Source: Limnobacter sp. CACIAM 66H1 (GTDB lineage Bacteria > Pseudomonadota > Gammaproteobacteria > Burkholderiales > Burkholderiaceae_B). Taken from it: a stretch of 53,650 nucleotides of DNA. The notes beneath the pieces are model-generated. The model worked only from the letters and a program-made list of their open reading frames with translations, searched no databases and had not been told where the DNA came from. Where the stretch lies: positions 1 to 53,650 of the forward strand of contig NZ_LUJK01000018.1 in the NCBI RefSeq assembly GCF_001601825.1. The letters are read 5' to 3'. Below are positions 10,501 through 18,581 of the stretch, one piece after another. Every line of letters starts with the position of its first letter. Positions within the stretch are counted from its first letter, which is position 1. The position numbers and the translations under genes are program-made.

Positions 10501-10824
10501 CAGTTGCTGGTCAACAAATCGGATTTGCAGCCCTGGTTGCAAGGGGCAAAGGCCAACAAGAATCGGGTGTTCAATGAACTGGAGTGGGTGTTGGGCGATG
10601 GACGGTCGCTGCGGGCTGACCGGGTGCTCGAGTTGCCCGACCGTTTTCTGGTGCTTGACTACAAATGGGCTGTTAATTCAGACAATTTGGAAGGCTATAC
10701 CCGGCAAGTGATTGAATACGTGGGTTTAGTTGACCTCACGTTGAACAAGGGCAACAAGCCTGTCCCCACACAAGCTGCACTGATTGACCGGCACGGCGAA
10801 GTTCACTGGCTGACTTCGGTGTAG
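7588..10824 (+). CDS. AddA-like UvrD-family helicase-nuclease
   Basis: Protein of 1078 residues combining a superfamily 1A helicase with a C-terminal nuclease. The P-loop is EACAGSGKT (Lys25), motif Ia region ITFTRKAA, Walker B LLVDEFQDT (Asp392, Glu393), motif III GDPKQSIYRFR, and motifs V/VI lie around MTVHSAKGLE and VALTRAR. The RecB-type nuclease at the end has LRADRV and LDYKW (Asp1024, Lys1026). The frame is open from 7432, but ATG 7588 sits inside ATGAGTAA at the end of the addB-like gene, giving a coupled overlap and a canonical N-terminus. With the upstream partner it should resect broken DNA ends for RecA. Its stop codon overlaps the probable ffs promoter. Confidence 0.93.
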   Translation: MSKFTSIACDPANSVVVEACAGSGKTWLLTARLFRLLLSGARPDQILAITFTRKAAQEMQERLFGLLRECALLSDDKLSVLLTERGAVANQANLNKARELAGEVLTNSRGVTIDTFHGWFASLCQMAPLASGFSRQSEPTDQTEFWMDMAIDVFTANLLNDQSELLPAFDTLASQMDRAVVRQVLQHALSNRVACSLWLGNSDAPPLNTVFGIDEGEQWPVEVLNNKHYLDQWQQAARWLSLGTAKQQGHAIDIEKALTALREGADAAEVFDQLKAVCLTAKNEPSKNFFKITAGQKTAVDETLYVQTLEGLALKTAQALQLEKDQLDMQATAALAQLIEPLFDTYKSIKLEQGLCDFDDLEATALRMLMNDEQRAYMQQKLDTRVRHLLVDEFQDTNPVQWNILKLWLQDYSGDDKPSVFLVGDPKQSIYRFRRAEARLFNHARAWLVENFAAKTLESDSTRRCAQSVVDVVNTVFEPGQTRGQTAFRTHTSLAGKSESTLSGLNVYPKLLKEDEGPDEAQRVVNTLQHWLKNGCIKHLSEVMVLVRAHKSGVPLMAALREAGLAYTIKDKGERYTSPVWSDTIALLGFLNDPHANLYLLQLLRCPLIGLSSPQFQTLIQAGKTSKTTTVWSTLEVLAGKGEWPWANLHAQLSEWLRMARALPLFETLSKVVTDTGASEKYLNCASPRQRVMMAEHWDWLKAWALGLNKGRFPSLQHALDEAVKLQTYASSDSEGAANNPDVLRIMTVHSAKGLEANHVWLFDANSSPKPGGSNAGLLIDWALGESHPSAVTVMGNLNNPSPGRAAAQTIEQQAYVDEEDHLLYVALTRARYSIHLSGSEKRGASKGWYERLSPFATQVHENWPVPESSRHTTVPGPAQTELTGLFDPPAVWVRPQFPVLKALNTPVGKVVPRLTSPELRKGTAWHAALEWVDELKDMSFDVWWAQVQLRCESVFQRLQDDELSHVQQACQLLVNKSDLQPWLQGAKANKNRVFNELEWVLGDGRSLRADRVLELPDRFLVLDYKWAVNSDNLEGYTRQVIEYVGLVDLTLNKGNKPVPTQAALIDRHGEVHWLTSV

Positions 10825-10827
10825 AAT
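10822..10827 (+). promoter_or_regulatory. Probable -10 box of the ffs promoter
   Basis: TAGAAT, five of six matches to TATAAT, ends eight bases before the predicted 5' end of the SRP RNA at 10835. Its first three bases are the TAG stop codon of the addA-like gene. No good -35 element is visible at 16-18 bases, so the promoter may depend on an upstream element or other contacts. Confidence 0.5.
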
Positions 10828-10834
10828 TCAGTCT

Positions 10835-10928
10835 GGCGGGCCTCCCCGCATGGCGTAGCGGCCAACCTGGTCAGGTCCGGAAGGAAGCAGCCACAACCGT
10901 GAAGTCAGTGCCGGGGTTCTGGCTCGCC
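10835..10928 (+). ncRNA. ffs: Signal recognition particle 4.5S RNA
   Basis: Small bacterial SRP RNA of about 94 nt. It contains the invariant apical and internal-loop core GGTCAGGTCCGGAAGGAAGC at 10869-10888 with its partner strand ending in GTGCCGGGG. The molecule closes on itself: 10835-10842 pairs with 10921-10928, allowing one G-U pair. It binds Ffh and targets nascent membrane proteins to FtsY and the translocon. It starts ten bases after the addA-like stop codon and lies directly upstream of dnaX, the usual ffs-dnaX-ybaB-recR order. Confidence 0.96.
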
Positions 10929-10966
10929 TCTTAATTTGTTGGACCCAACTGCTGGACCCAATCTGA

Positions 10967-12805
10967 ATGAATCAAACCGTATCTCAGGCTTTGGCACGAA
11001 AATGGCGACCGCGAGACTTTGATTCGCTGGTGGGCCAGGCCCATGTGGTCAAAGCCCTCTCCCACGCACTCGACAATCAACGCCTTCATCATGCCTACCT
11101 GTTCACGGGAACCCGTGGTGTGGGCAAAACCACCATTGCCCGAATTTTGGCCCGCGCCGTGAACTGCGAGCAGGGCATTGGCCGCACGCCTTGTGGGAAG
11201 TGCCAGGCCTGTGTGGAAATCAGCCAAGGTCGTTTTGTCGATTTGCTGGAAGTGGATGCAGCCACCAACACGCGCGTGGATGAGATGCGTGCCCTGCTCG
11301 AGAACGCCATGTATGCGCCTACCGCAGGCCGCTACAAGGTGTATGTCATCGACGAAGTGCACATGCTGTCCACCAGTGCGTTCAACGCCATGCTGAAAAC
11401 GCTGGAAGAGCCACCAGGCCATGTGTTGTTTATTCTGGCCACGACCGACCCGCAAAAAATACCGGCCACAGTCTTGTCGCGTTGCCTGCAGTTCGCCTTG
11501 CGTCAATTGCCGCCCGACCAGCTCGCAGACCACCTGGCTCACATTCTTTCCGAGGAACAAATTGCCTTTGAGCCGGGTGCGCTGCGCCTCTTGGCCAAGG
11601 CCGCGCGCGGCAGTGTACGTGATGCGCTGTCGCTGACCGACCAGGCCATTGCTTACAGCGCGGGCCATGTGGGTGAGGAAACCGTTCGAACCATGCTGGG
11701 CGCCGTGGATCAGCAAGTGGTGCACCAGTTATTGCAAGCCTTGGCTGTTGGCGATGCCAAGGCATTGCTTGAATTGAGCAATGCGCTGGCCACAGCCAGT
11801 GCGCCTTTTGGTGCCATTCTAGATGAACTGGCCGCCGTTGCTTACCGGCTTTCGGTGGCGCACTTTGCGGGCGGCCTTGATTCCGAAGACCCTGACCAGG
11901 CTGCGTTGCAGCACCTGCAAGCTGCCTTTGGTGCTGAAGACCTGCAATTGATTTATCAAATTGCCACACATGCTCGGGCTGAATTGCACCTGGCCCCAGA
12001 GGAATCCATCGGGTTTTCCATGGCCTTGATCCGCATGCTGGCCTTCAAGCCAGGTGGGCACAGCGCTGTGACGCGTTCTGCACCCTTGGCTCCAGCAGCC
12101 ATCAAAGCGACCGTTCCCCTGTTGGCTGCCAAACCCGCTGCGGCTAAGCCAGTGGTGGCTGCTGTGCCTGCAATGCCTGTTGAGGTTCCCGCTGAGGTCC
12201 CTGCTGCGCCTGTCATGGAGTCGATCACACCCAAGGGCCCATCGCCTGTGCTTGTGGAGGAATTCGATGAGTCCCCGCCGTGGGACACAGCCGATGATTT
12301 GCCGGTGGCTCAATCAAAACCTGTCGTGTCTGCATCCGCAACCGCATCCGAATTCAAGCCGCAACCGGTTTATATCCAGTCGGCCAGCGGCGATTTGCCC
12401 AGTGCTGCCAACTGGCCGCAAGTATCCCAGGAAGTTCCTGCCAAAGGTTTAACACGACAGGCACTGGTACAGGCCGAACTGGTCGAGGCCAGCCGTGATG
12501 GCGAAGTGCTGCAAATTGTGTTGCGCACAGCGATCAAGGCTTACACCGAACCCAGCATGGTGACCCGTCTGGAGGGTGCGCTGGGCCAATACTATGGAAC
12601 TGCCGTGCGTTTGCAAATGCAGTTTGGCGAGGCGCAGCAAACCGCACACGCAGTTCAAAGTGAAACCCGCAGGCAAGCTCTGGAAGGGGCCAAGCTGGCT
12701 TTACAGGAAGATCCGTTTTTAAAAGACATTCAGAACTTGATGGGCGCAACTGTGGTCTCAGGTTCAGAACGCACGCTGAGCAACACAGGCCCAGCCGACA
12801 TTTGA
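10967..12805 (+). CDS. dnaX: DNA polymerase III subunits gamma/tau
   Basis: Protein of 612 residues. The AAA+ clamp-loader part has the P-loop GTRGVGKT (48-55), a zinc module with Cys67, Cys76, Cys79 and Cys82, Walker [10 protein letters not shown], and the SRC motif (LSRCLQF). The collar domain ends near residue 360, followed by an Ala/Pro/Val-rich linker (about 365-470) and a tau-type C-terminal domain. It loads the beta clamp and tethers the polymerase and DnaB at the fork. I did not find an A-rich slippery site like the E. coli gamma frameshift signal, so a separate gamma form is not predicted. It leads a compact dnaX-ybaB-recR operon. Confidence 0.97.
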   Translation: MNQTVSQALARKWRPRDFDSLVGQAHVVKALSHALDNQRLHHAYLFTGTRGVGKTTIARILARAVNCEQGIGRTPCGKCQACVEISQGRFVDLLEVDAATNTRVDEMRALLENAMYAPTAGRYKVYVIDEVHMLSTSAFNAMLKTLEEPPGHVLFILATTDPQKIPATVLSRCLQFALRQLPPDQLADHLAHILSEEQIAFEPGALRLLAKAARGSVRDALSLTDQAIAYSAGHVGEETVRTMLGAVDQQVVHQLLQALAVGDAKALLELSNALATASAPFGAILDELAAVAYRLSVAHFAGGLDSEDPDQAALQHLQAAFGAEDLQLIYQIATHARAELHLAPEESIGFSMALIRMLAFKPGGHSAVTRSAPLAPAAIKATVPLLAAKPAAAKPVVAAVPAMPVEVPAEVPAAPVMESITPKGPSPVLVEEFDESPPWDTADDLPVAQSKPVVSASATASEFKPQPVYIQSASGDLPSAANWPQVSQEVPAKGLTRQALVQAELVEASRDGEVLQIVLRTAIKAYTEPSMVTRLEGALGQYYGTAVRLQMQFGEAQQTAHAVQSETRRQALEGAKLALQEDPFLKDIQNLMGATVVSGSERTLSNTGPADI

Positions 12806-12821
12806 CAGGAGAGATTTCGAC

Positions 12822-13154
12822 ATGAACATGATGAAAGGCCAACTGGCCGGCTTGATGAAACAAGCCCAGCAAATGCAGGAAAAGATGGCCAAAATGCAGG
12901 CCGAGATTGGTGCGCTTGAAGTGGAAGGGCAATCGGGCGGTGGCATGGTGAAAGTGGTGATGACCTGCAAGCATGACTGCAAGCGCATTACCATTGACCC
13001 ATCGCTGTTGGGCGAAGACAAGGACATGCTGGAAGACCTCGTGGCCGCGGCCTTTAACGATGCAGTGCGCAAGGCCGAAGCCACCATGACTGAAAAAATG
13101 TCCTCAGTCACGGCCGGTTTCCCAATGCCTCCCGGCTTCAAAATGCCATTTTAA
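12822..13154 (+). CDS. ybaB: YbaB/EbfC nucleoid-associated protein
   Basis: Protein of 110 residues with the family layout: a basic, Met/Gln-rich N-terminal helix ([19 protein letters not shown]), the [11 protein letters not shown] strand, and a C-terminal helix followed by a Pro/Met-rich tail ([11 protein letters not shown]). It forms dimers that bind DNA. AGGAGA lies nine bases before ATG 12822. It sits between dnaX and recR, where it is almost always found, suggesting a link to recombination or replication repair. Confidence 0.96.
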   Translation: MNMMKGQLAGLMKQAQQMQEKMAKMQAEIGALEVEGQSGGGMVKVVMTCKHDCKRITIDPSLLGEDKDMLEDLVAAAFNDAVRKAEATMTEKMSSVTAGFPMPPGFKMPF

Positions 13155-13183
13155 TTAATACCCATGATAATTAATACCCATGA
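13152..13183 (+). repeat. Perfect 16-bp tandem duplication at the ybaB-recR junction
   Basis: TAATTAATACCCATGA occurs twice back to back (13152-13167 and 13168-13183). The first copy carries the ybaB stop codon and a decoy ATG at 13164 that is out of frame with recR. The second copy carries the recR start at 13180. No Shine-Dalgarno sequence remains ahead of recR. Confidence 0.95.
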
Positions 13184-13815
13184 GCCGTTCCGCGTTTGAC
13201 GCCTTTGATGGCCTCGACCCCTTGGTTGATCTGGTGCGGGCGCTCAAGCGTTTGCCCGGCGTGGGGCCGAAGTCTGCGCAACGCCTGGCTTTTCATTTGT
13301 TGCAAAATGATCGTCAAGCTGCGACTGCGCTTGGCGAATCACTGCTGAAAGCGGTGGCGGAAATACGCCACTGCAGCATGTGCAACAACTTTTGTCATGC
13401 GGATGTGTGCTCTATTTGCAGCGACACCCGCCGCAATCCGGGTTTGTTGTGTGTGGTTGAAACACCTGCAGACCTCGCTGCCATTGAGGCCACGCAAACC
13501 TATCGCGGTTACTACTACGTGCTGATGGGCAGGGCATCGCCCCTGGACGGAGTGCGCCCTGAGTCCTTGGACTGGCCAAAGCTTAGCCAACGCCTGGACG
13601 ACAGCGAGGTCAAAGAAGTCATTCTGGCCACCAACTTCACCAACGAGGGTGAGGCCACAGCCGTGTTTCTCACCGATCGAATTCGCCGAATGGCATTGAA
13701 AGTAAGTCGCCTTGCCCGTGGTGTGCCCATTGGCGGTGAGCTTGAATACACCGACCCCAGCACCGTGGCGCGGGCTTTGTTGGACCGCCGTCAGTTGGGC
13801 TCTGACCCGGAATAA
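13180..13815 (+). CDS. recR: Recombination mediator RecR
   Basis: Protein of 211 residues, typical length about 200. It has an N-terminal helix-hairpin-helix ([20 protein letters not shown]), a zinc finger with Cys65-x2-Cys68 and Cys77-x2-Cys80, a Toprim domain starting [14 protein letters not shown], and a C-terminal [14 protein letters not shown] segment. It works with RecF and RecO to load RecA on gapped DNA. The start codon lacks a Shine-Dalgarno sequence and lies in a tandem duplication, so translation may depend on ribosomes ending ybaB 26 bases upstream. Confidence 0.97.
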   Translation: MSRSAFDAFDGLDPLVDLVRALKRLPGVGPKSAQRLAFHLLQNDRQAATALGESLLKAVAEIRHCSMCNNFCHADVCSICSDTRRNPGLLCVVETPADLAAIEATQTYRGYYYVLMGRASPLDGVRPESLDWPKLSQRLDDSEVKEVILATNFTNEGEATAVFLTDRIRRMALKVSRLARGVPIGGELEYTDPSTVARALLDRRQLGSDPE

Positions 13816-13842
13816 CTCTTTTATTTTTGCCAGCGGCTTTCC

Positions 13843-15063
13843 ATGACCAATCCTTCTGAGCAATCTTCCACCACCAACCTTGGTCCTTTGGCAGGCATCC
13901 GTGTGCTTGAATTGGGGTCACTGATTGCCGGGCCTTTTGCGAGCCGAATGCTTGGCGAATTTGGTGCCGAAGTCATCAAGGTTGAAACCCCGGGCAGTGG
14001 CGATCCGATTCGCAAATGGCGCGTGCTGCACGAGGGCAATTCCCTGTGGTGGGCTGTGCAGGCCCGCAACAAGAAATCAATTACCCTGAATTTAAAAGCC
14101 GAAGAAGGGCTGGCTGTATTGCGCAAGCTGATCGAAAGCGCCGACATGCTGGTGGAAAATTTCCGCCCAGGCCAACTCGAAAAGTGGGGCTTGAGTCCCG
14201 AACAACTGCAGGCCATGAACCCGGGCCTGATTGTGGTTCGCTTGAGCGGCTATGGTCAAACTGGCCCCTACAAAGACCGCCCCGGTTTTGGTGCGATTGC
14301 GGAATCGATTGGGGGCATGCGGTTTTTAAGCGGTGACACTGATCGCCCACCAGTGCGTGTGGGGATTTCGATTGGCGATTCACTGGCTGGTTTGCATGCG
14401 GTAATTGGCGCGCTGTTGGCTTTGCAACACCGCCACAAAACAGGCAAGGGGCAGGTTGTGGACGTGGCCCTGTACGAGTCGGTGTTTAACATGATGGAAA
14501 GCCTGTTGCCTGAATATGACTTTGCAGGTGTGGTGCGCAAGCGCTCGGGGGCCAGCTTGCCAGGCATTGTGCCGTCGAACACCTACACTTGCGGATGCGG
14601 CGGATTCATTGTGATTGGTGGCAATGGTGATGCCATTTTCAAGCGCCTGATGGTGGCAATTGGTCGAAGCGATTTCGCGGAGAACCCTGACATGGCCAGC
14701 AACGATGGCAGAGTTCGCCACACCGAGTTGATTGACAACACCATTGCCCAGTGGTGCAAGGAACGCAGCATTGATGAGGCACTTGAGGTGCTCGAAAACG
14801 CCGACGTGCCAGTCAGCAAAATTTACAGCATTGAAGACATTGTGCGCGACCCGCAATTTGCTGCACGCGGCATGATTGAAGAACATGCCTTTGGCGATGA
14901 CCGTACTTTGAAAGTGCCGGGCATTGTGCCCAAGCTAAGCGACACGCCGGGGCAAACCCGTTGGCTTGGGCCCAAGCTGGGTGAGCACAACGAGCAAGTG
15001 TTGGCGGGACTGGGTTATTCGGCTGAAGAGATTCAGCAGATGAAGGATGGTGGGGTGATTTGA
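13843..15063 (+). CDS. CaiB/BaiF family (class III) CoA-transferase
   Basis: Protein of 406 residues. The N-terminus GIRVLELGSLIAGPFASRMLG and GAEVIKVE is diagnostic for family III CoA-transferases, and the NKKSITLNLK and VENFRPG segments follow. The family uses an Asp nucleophile to move CoA between carboxylic acids (formyl-CoA, carnitine, succinyl-CoA and others). The likely catalytic Asp is in the middle of the protein; I could not assign it with certainty. The substrate is unknown and neighbours give no clue. It begins only 27 bases after recR without a visible terminator, so it may be read through from the dnaX operon. Confidence 0.9.
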   Translation: MTNPSEQSSTTNLGPLAGIRVLELGSLIAGPFASRMLGEFGAEVIKVETPGSGDPIRKWRVLHEGNSLWWAVQARNKKSITLNLKAEEGLAVLRKLIESADMLVENFRPGQLEKWGLSPEQLQAMNPGLIVVRLSGYGQTGPYKDRPGFGAIAESIGGMRFLSGDTDRPPVRVGISIGDSLAGLHAVIGALLALQHRHKTGKGQVVDVALYESVFNMMESLLPEYDFAGVVRKRSGASLPGIVPSNTYTCGCGGFIVIGGNGDAIFKRLMVAIGRSDFAENPDMASNDGRVRHTELIDNTIAQWCKERSIDEALEVLENADVPVSKIYSIEDIVRDPQFAARGMIEEHAFGDDRTLKVPGIVPKLSDTPGQTRWLGPKLGEHNEQVLAGLGYSAEEIQQMKDGGVI

Positions 15064-15114
15064 ATTGTGGGGAGTTGATGCGATGCTGCTGCAAATCTGC
15101 GCCTCACCAACACC

Positions 15115-16065
15115 TCACGCTTTCAACAACCCATCCAGCGTAACCGAATCTTTCACAAATGCCCGAATGCCTTCCGCCAGTTTCTCAGTGCCCATGGCAT
15201 CTGCATTCAGTTCAAAGCGAAAAGCCGCTTCGCCGTCGGGGAATGTTTCACGTGGCTGTGCAAGTGCCCAATCAATGCCCAAGTCAACCTTCAGTGGTGC
15301 ATCGTCCGCCCGCAGCTCAGCCAACAATTCAGGGCTGATGGTGAGCAGGTCGCAACCCGCAAGCGCCTTGATTTGTCCTGCATTGCGAAAGCTGGCCCCC
15401 ATCACTTCCGTGCGAATTTCATTCTGTTTGTAATAGGCATAAATGCGGCGTACCGATTGCACGCCGGGGTCGTTCACGCCCGCATTGGCCGCCTCATCCC
15501 AATTGCTGCCGACCGATTTTTTGTACCAGTCATAAATTCGACCCACAAAAGGTGAAATCAATTGAACACCGGCTTTGGCGCAAGCATGCGCCTGAATGGG
15601 CGAGAACAGGAGTGTGAGGTTGCAATGAATACCCTCGGCTTCAAGAATCCTGGCTGCTTGAATACCCTCCCAGGTGGAGGCGATTTTGATCAACAGGCGT
15701 TTTTCAGTATCGATACCTTCGGCTCGGTACAGGGATACGATTCGCTTGGAGCGGGCAATGGTGGCCTCCGTGTCGAAGCTTAGCCTTGCGTCCACTTCCG
15801 TTGAAACACGACCAGGAATGATTTTCAGGATTTCAGTGCCGAATGCCACCAGCAGACGATCCGTTTGCAGTTCAAGCGGCTCATGGCCATACGCAATCTT
15901 GATCTGCTCCAGCAGTGGCAAATATTGTGGTTTTTGAACTGCTTTTAAAATCAGCGACGGGTTGGTGGTGGCGTCTTGGGGAAGAAAGGCGGCCATGGCC
16001 TGAAAATCACCCGTATCAGCCACCACAGTGGTGGCTTGTTTCAATTGTTCTAATGCGTTGCTCAT
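15115..16065 (-). CDS. tal: Transaldolase
   Basis: Protein of 316 residues, the TalA/TalB length. Motifs: DATTNPSL (31-38), [12 protein letters not shown] (85-96), and [12 protein letters not shown] with the Schiff-base lysine at Lys127, followed by [11 protein letters not shown]. It interconverts sedoheptulose-7-phosphate plus glyceraldehyde-3-phosphate with erythrose-4-phosphate plus fructose-6-phosphate in the pentose phosphate pathway. The frame opens at TTG 16089, but ATG 16065 gives the family N-terminus ([10 protein letters not shown]). It stands alone, converging with the CoA-transferase and diverging from the Hpt-like gene. Confidence 0.96.
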   Translation of the reverse strand: MSNALEQLKQATTVVADTGDFQAMAAFLPQDATTNPSLILKAVQKPQYLPLLEQIKIAYGHEPLELQTDRLLVAFGTEILKIIPGRVSTEVDARLSFDTEATIARSKRIVSLYRAEGIDTEKRLLIKIASTWEGIQAARILEAEGIHCNLTLLFSPIQAHACAKAGVQLISPFVGRIYDWYKKSVGSNWDEAANAGVNDPGVQSVRRIYAYYKQNEIRTEVMGASFRNAGQIKALAGCDLLTISPELLAELRADDAPLKVDLGIDWALAQPRETFPDGEAAFRFELNADAMGTEKLAEGIRAFVKDSVTLDGLLKA

Positions 16066-16194
16066 GTCTTGATGGTTGTGAAAATTCAACGAAGTACGCT
16101 TCAGTATAGGCTTTTAAGGCATTTATTTGATCAATGAAATAGTATCCTTTGAACAGGAATAAAAAAAACACAACAAACTCAATGAGTACTTGCC

Positions 16195-16548
16195 ATGTAT
16201 TCTGAACAAGAATTGGAACAACAACCCTTGATTGATGATGATCAATGGGGACGCCTCGAGAATGAACTGGGGCTTGAAATGCTGCAGGAGTTTGCAGCGG
16301 AGTTTTTTGAGGAAACCCGCGAAATCTGGTTCGTACCCGGTTTCGATCCTTTTTCGATGGATGAGAAGGCATTTAAATCGATGGCACACCGCAGCGCGGG
16401 CGCGGCGGGCACTATCGGCTTTAAAAAACTGAGGTTTGCTTTTCTGTGCATGGAGCACAACCCGCTGGGGGAGGCAACTCTGCGTTACTTGTCAGCCATG
16501 GGTGCCGTTTTTCAATCGACCCAGGACTGGGTTAAAAGCAAACAATAA
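16195..16548 (+). CDS. Orphan Hpt-like domain protein
   Basis: Small acidic protein of 117 residues. The segment FKSMAHRSAGAAGTIGFKKLR resembles the core of histidine phosphotransfer (Hpt) domains, with His65 at the phosphoryl-accepting position. The usual H-x-L-K-G pattern here reads H-R-S-A-G, so the helper lysine is Ala68. The LGLEMLQEFAAEFFEETREIW helix before it also fits an Hpt bundle. It lies three bases before dsbB and near an HD-GYP protein and a histidine kinase, so a phosphorelay role is possible but unproven. Phosphotransfer may be reduced or absent. The Hpt call is mine from pattern only. Confidence 0.65.
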   Translation: MYSEQELEQQPLIDDDQWGRLENELGLEMLQEFAAEFFEETREIWFVPGFDPFSMDEKAFKSMAHRSAGAAGTIGFKKLRFAFLCMEHNPLGEATLRYLSAMGAVFQSTQDWVKSKQ

Positions 16549-16551
16549 ATC

Positions 16552-17055
16552 ATGCAATATTCTTCAGCACGACCCTGGGCAGGCCTTGGCCTGGCAATAA
16601 GTCTTGGTGCGCTGGGTGCAGCACTTTTCTTTCAAATCAGCAAAGAATGGTTTCCATGCCCTTTGTGCATCATTCAGCGTTATGCCTACATTGCAACTGC
16701 CCTGGGTTTTCTTGGCATTGCTTTGACCAGCCGAAAGAGCATGTGGTCAGCGGTGTTCGTGATGTTGGCGCTGCTTGGCTTTGCAGGCGGTGCGGGTGTG
16801 GCTTTCTACCATGTGTGGGTGTTGTCCAACCCGGCTCAGACCTGTGGCGTAGACCCGTTACAAAACACCTTGAATGCATTGCCCTGGGTGCAGTACTGGC
16901 CAGATATGTTCATGGCCGACGGTTTGTGTACCGATGACTACCCTCCCCTGTGGGGCCTGTCATTGCCCATGTGGAGTGGGTTGGGTTTTCTGGCGCAAGG
17001 CCTTGTGCTGTTGATCGCCGTTCGTACCAGGCAGTACGTTAAAGGCTCATGGTGA
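16552..17055 (+). CDS. dsbB: Disulfide bond formation protein DsbB
   Basis: Inner-membrane protein of 167 residues with four predicted transmembrane helices. The first periplasmic loop carries CPLC (Cys36, Cys39) followed by the quinone-region QRYAY. The second loop carries Cys98 and Cys126. It reoxidises DsbA and passes electrons to quinone. Starts three bases after the Hpt-like gene; its 3' end overlaps a small opposite-strand frame by 17 bases. Confidence 0.95.
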   Translation: MQYSSARPWAGLGLAISLGALGAALFFQISKEWFPCPLCIIQRYAYIATALGFLGIALTSRKSMWSAVFVMLALLGFAGGAGVAFYHVWVLSNPAQTCGVDPLQNTLNALPWVQYWPDMFMADGLCTDDYPPLWGLSLPMWSGLGFLAQGLVLLIAVRTRQYVKGSW

Positions 17056-17317
17056 TTGGGTTGGCCAGGGTCACCCAGTTTTGGGTACTTTGGCTGGCCT
17101 GCTGTTTTCTTTCCAGGTTTTCCATGTAACCCAGCAAGGTACCCAAGGCGTCCATTGCATATGGGTTTCTGCTTTGCCGCACTGCGTTCAATACCACTGC
17201 CAAAGCGTCATCAAGGTTGACATCGCTCTCCTGCAATGGAGCTGCCATTTGAAGCTCAACAGTTTCCGGAAAGCGGAAGTCGTGTTTGGGTGTGGCATCT
17301 AATTGTATGGCTTGCAT
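17039..17317 (-). CDS. Hypothetical protein, about 92 residues
   Basis: I do not recognise this protein. It has a short N-terminal part (MQAIQLDATPKHDFRFPETV), an acidic amphipathic helix (NLDDALAVVLNAVRQ) and a second helix (ALGTLLGYMENLERKQQ). There is no signal peptide or membrane segment. The frame is open from GTG 17374, so the start is uncertain; neither start has a convincing ribosome-binding site. It ends inside the last codons of dsbB, tail to tail, and diverges from the HD-GYP gene. Without it, the 440-base gap between dsbB and the next gene would be empty, which is modest support for it being real. Confidence 0.45.
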   Translation of the reverse strand: MQAIQLDATPKHDFRFPETVELQMAAPLQESDVNLDDALAVVLNAVRQSRNPYAMDALGTLLGYMENLERKQQASQSTQNWVTLANPITMSL

Positions 17318-17473
17318 GGTGGTGAACCCGAAGATGAATTGCTTCAAGAATCTCACCTTTGCCTGGGTGCCCACTTCCTGAATAAAGCGATTTTTTTCAT
17401 CCAGTTCAGCGTATCCCTGAAATGGACTCCACCGATCGGGCGATCATTTTTCGGGCAACTTATTCGTTAAGAA

Positions 17474-17493
17474 GCAGACGAAGAGGAGTCTGC
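17474..17493 (+). promoter_or_regulatory. Hairpin presenting the Shine-Dalgarno sequence of the HD-GYP gene
   Basis: Perfect six-base stem GCAGAC / GTCTGC with the loop GAAGAGGA. The ribosome-binding sequence AGGAG begins in the loop, seven bases before ATG 17496. A GGA in a hairpin loop over the ribosome-binding site is the typical layout of CsrA/RsmA targets, though a hairpin that only modulates ribosome access is equally possible. Confidence 0.5.
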
Positions 17494-17495
17494 CC

Positions 17496-18581
17496 ATGTT
17501 GATCAATATCTCAGATGCCAAGGTGGTACAACCGTTGTTGCAACGGAAGTCGCTGTCACCCGAGCATTTGTATCTTTATTCCGGCAAGCATTACAACCCG
17601 GCCACACGATTGGCAGGTGAAAGCCTGGTTGCCTTGGAAACCGAACTGACTCAATCCACATTGCTGTACCTCCAGGCGCAGGACTTGTTTGAAGAGCTGG
17701 ACTGTTGTTACAAGGTGCTGTCCAAAGCCTTGGTGGATGAAGAACCAGAGACTTTTGTCCTGGTGATGGACGAACTCGCTGAGCGGTTCAAGCACATCGC
17801 CATTCATCATTTTGACCTGGCTTATGCTTATCTCGCCTGGCACACGGCGGATGATTACCCAGTGATGCACCACATGTTGGTGGCTTTGACCCTGTTTCGA
17901 GTGGGTTTGTGTAGCGACCGGTTTTCAGAGGCCGAGTTGACCTCACATTTGAAAGCTGCATTGACCATGAACATCAGCATGTTGACCTTGCAGGCGCGTT
18001 TGCGGGCTCAAACTGAACCGTTGTCACGAGATCAGCGGGAAACCATCCGCAAACATCCGGAGCAAAGCGCCAACAAGTTGAAGTTGCTGGGTGTCAAGGA
18101 TGACATCTGGATTGAATCCGTACGCATGCATCATGAGCTGCCCGATGGTTCCGGTTATCCCAATCAGATACCGAACAACAATGTGGGCTCTGTGCTGTTG
18201 AGTGTGTGCGATTCCTTCAATGCAAGAATGGCCCAGCGTGATTACCGCAGCAACTTTACAGCGGAACAGGCCGTGAAAGACCTGTTCGCGCATGCAGATC
18301 ATCTGTATAGCTGTTTCACGGCCATTATTCTTGAGGAGTTGGGAATATATCCGGCTGGCAGCCTGGTGCAACTGACTGGCAGTCAAATTGGTTGCAGCCT
18401 GATTCGAGGTGAGACCGCGATCAGCCCGGTGGTGTTGGTGTTTCGCAATTTGCCCAGCCCCGGACCGGGGGTCGCGTTGGTCGACACTTCAAGCGATGGC
18501 AATAAAGTGCGCAATGCTTTGCCCAGGCGCGACCTTGGCAAACTGCCCAGCCTGCTGGAGTTGCTGTCCAAGGTGGTTTAA
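17496..18581 (+). CDS. Degenerate HD-GYP domain protein
   Basis: Protein of 361 residues. The C-terminal half follows the HD-GYP template: HPEQSANKL (His187), HHE at 212-214, DGSGYP (217-222), and CDSFNARMAQRDYR. The HD dyad itself is missing: the expected AALLHDIGML reads AALTMNISML, with Met158 and Asn159 in place of His and Asp. Two metal ligands are therefore lost and cyclic-di-GMP hydrolysis is unlikely, so a binding or scaffolding role is more plausible. The N-terminal half has no recognised domain. The start is set by the ribosome-binding site in the hairpin just upstream. Its stop codon shares the palindrome TTAA with the stop of the opposing histidine kinase. Confidence 0.8.
   Translation: MLINISDAKVVQPLLQRKSLSPEHLYLYSGKHYNPATRLAGESLVALETELTQSTLLYLQAQDLFEELDCCYKVLSKALVDEEPETFVLVMDELAERFKHIAIHHFDLAYAYLAWHTADDYPVMHHMLVALTLFRVGLCSDRFSEAELTSHLKAALTMNISMLTLQARLRAQTEPLSRDQRETIRKHPEQSANKLKLLGVKDDIWIESVRMHHELPDGSGYPNQIPNNNVGSVLLSVCDSFNARMAQRDYRSNFTAEQAVKDLFAHADHLYSCFTAIILEELGIYPAGSLVQLTGSQIGCSLIRGETAISPVVLVFRNLPSPGPGVALVDTSSDGNKVRNALPRRDLGKLPSLLELLSKVV

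Noticed and set aside
10931-11725. Minus-strand open frame of 264 codons over the dnaX start
   Set aside because: Shadow of the DnaX ATPase domain and would also run through the dnaX leader; no family features.
12200-12500. Search for a programmed frameshift site making a DnaX gamma form
   Set aside because: No A-rich slippery heptamer or following strong stem was seen at the expected place.
18578-18581. Shared TTAA at convergent stop codons (also at 35543-35546)
   Set aside because: TTAA necessarily gives TAA on both strands when convergent genes abut; tidy but expected in compact genomes.
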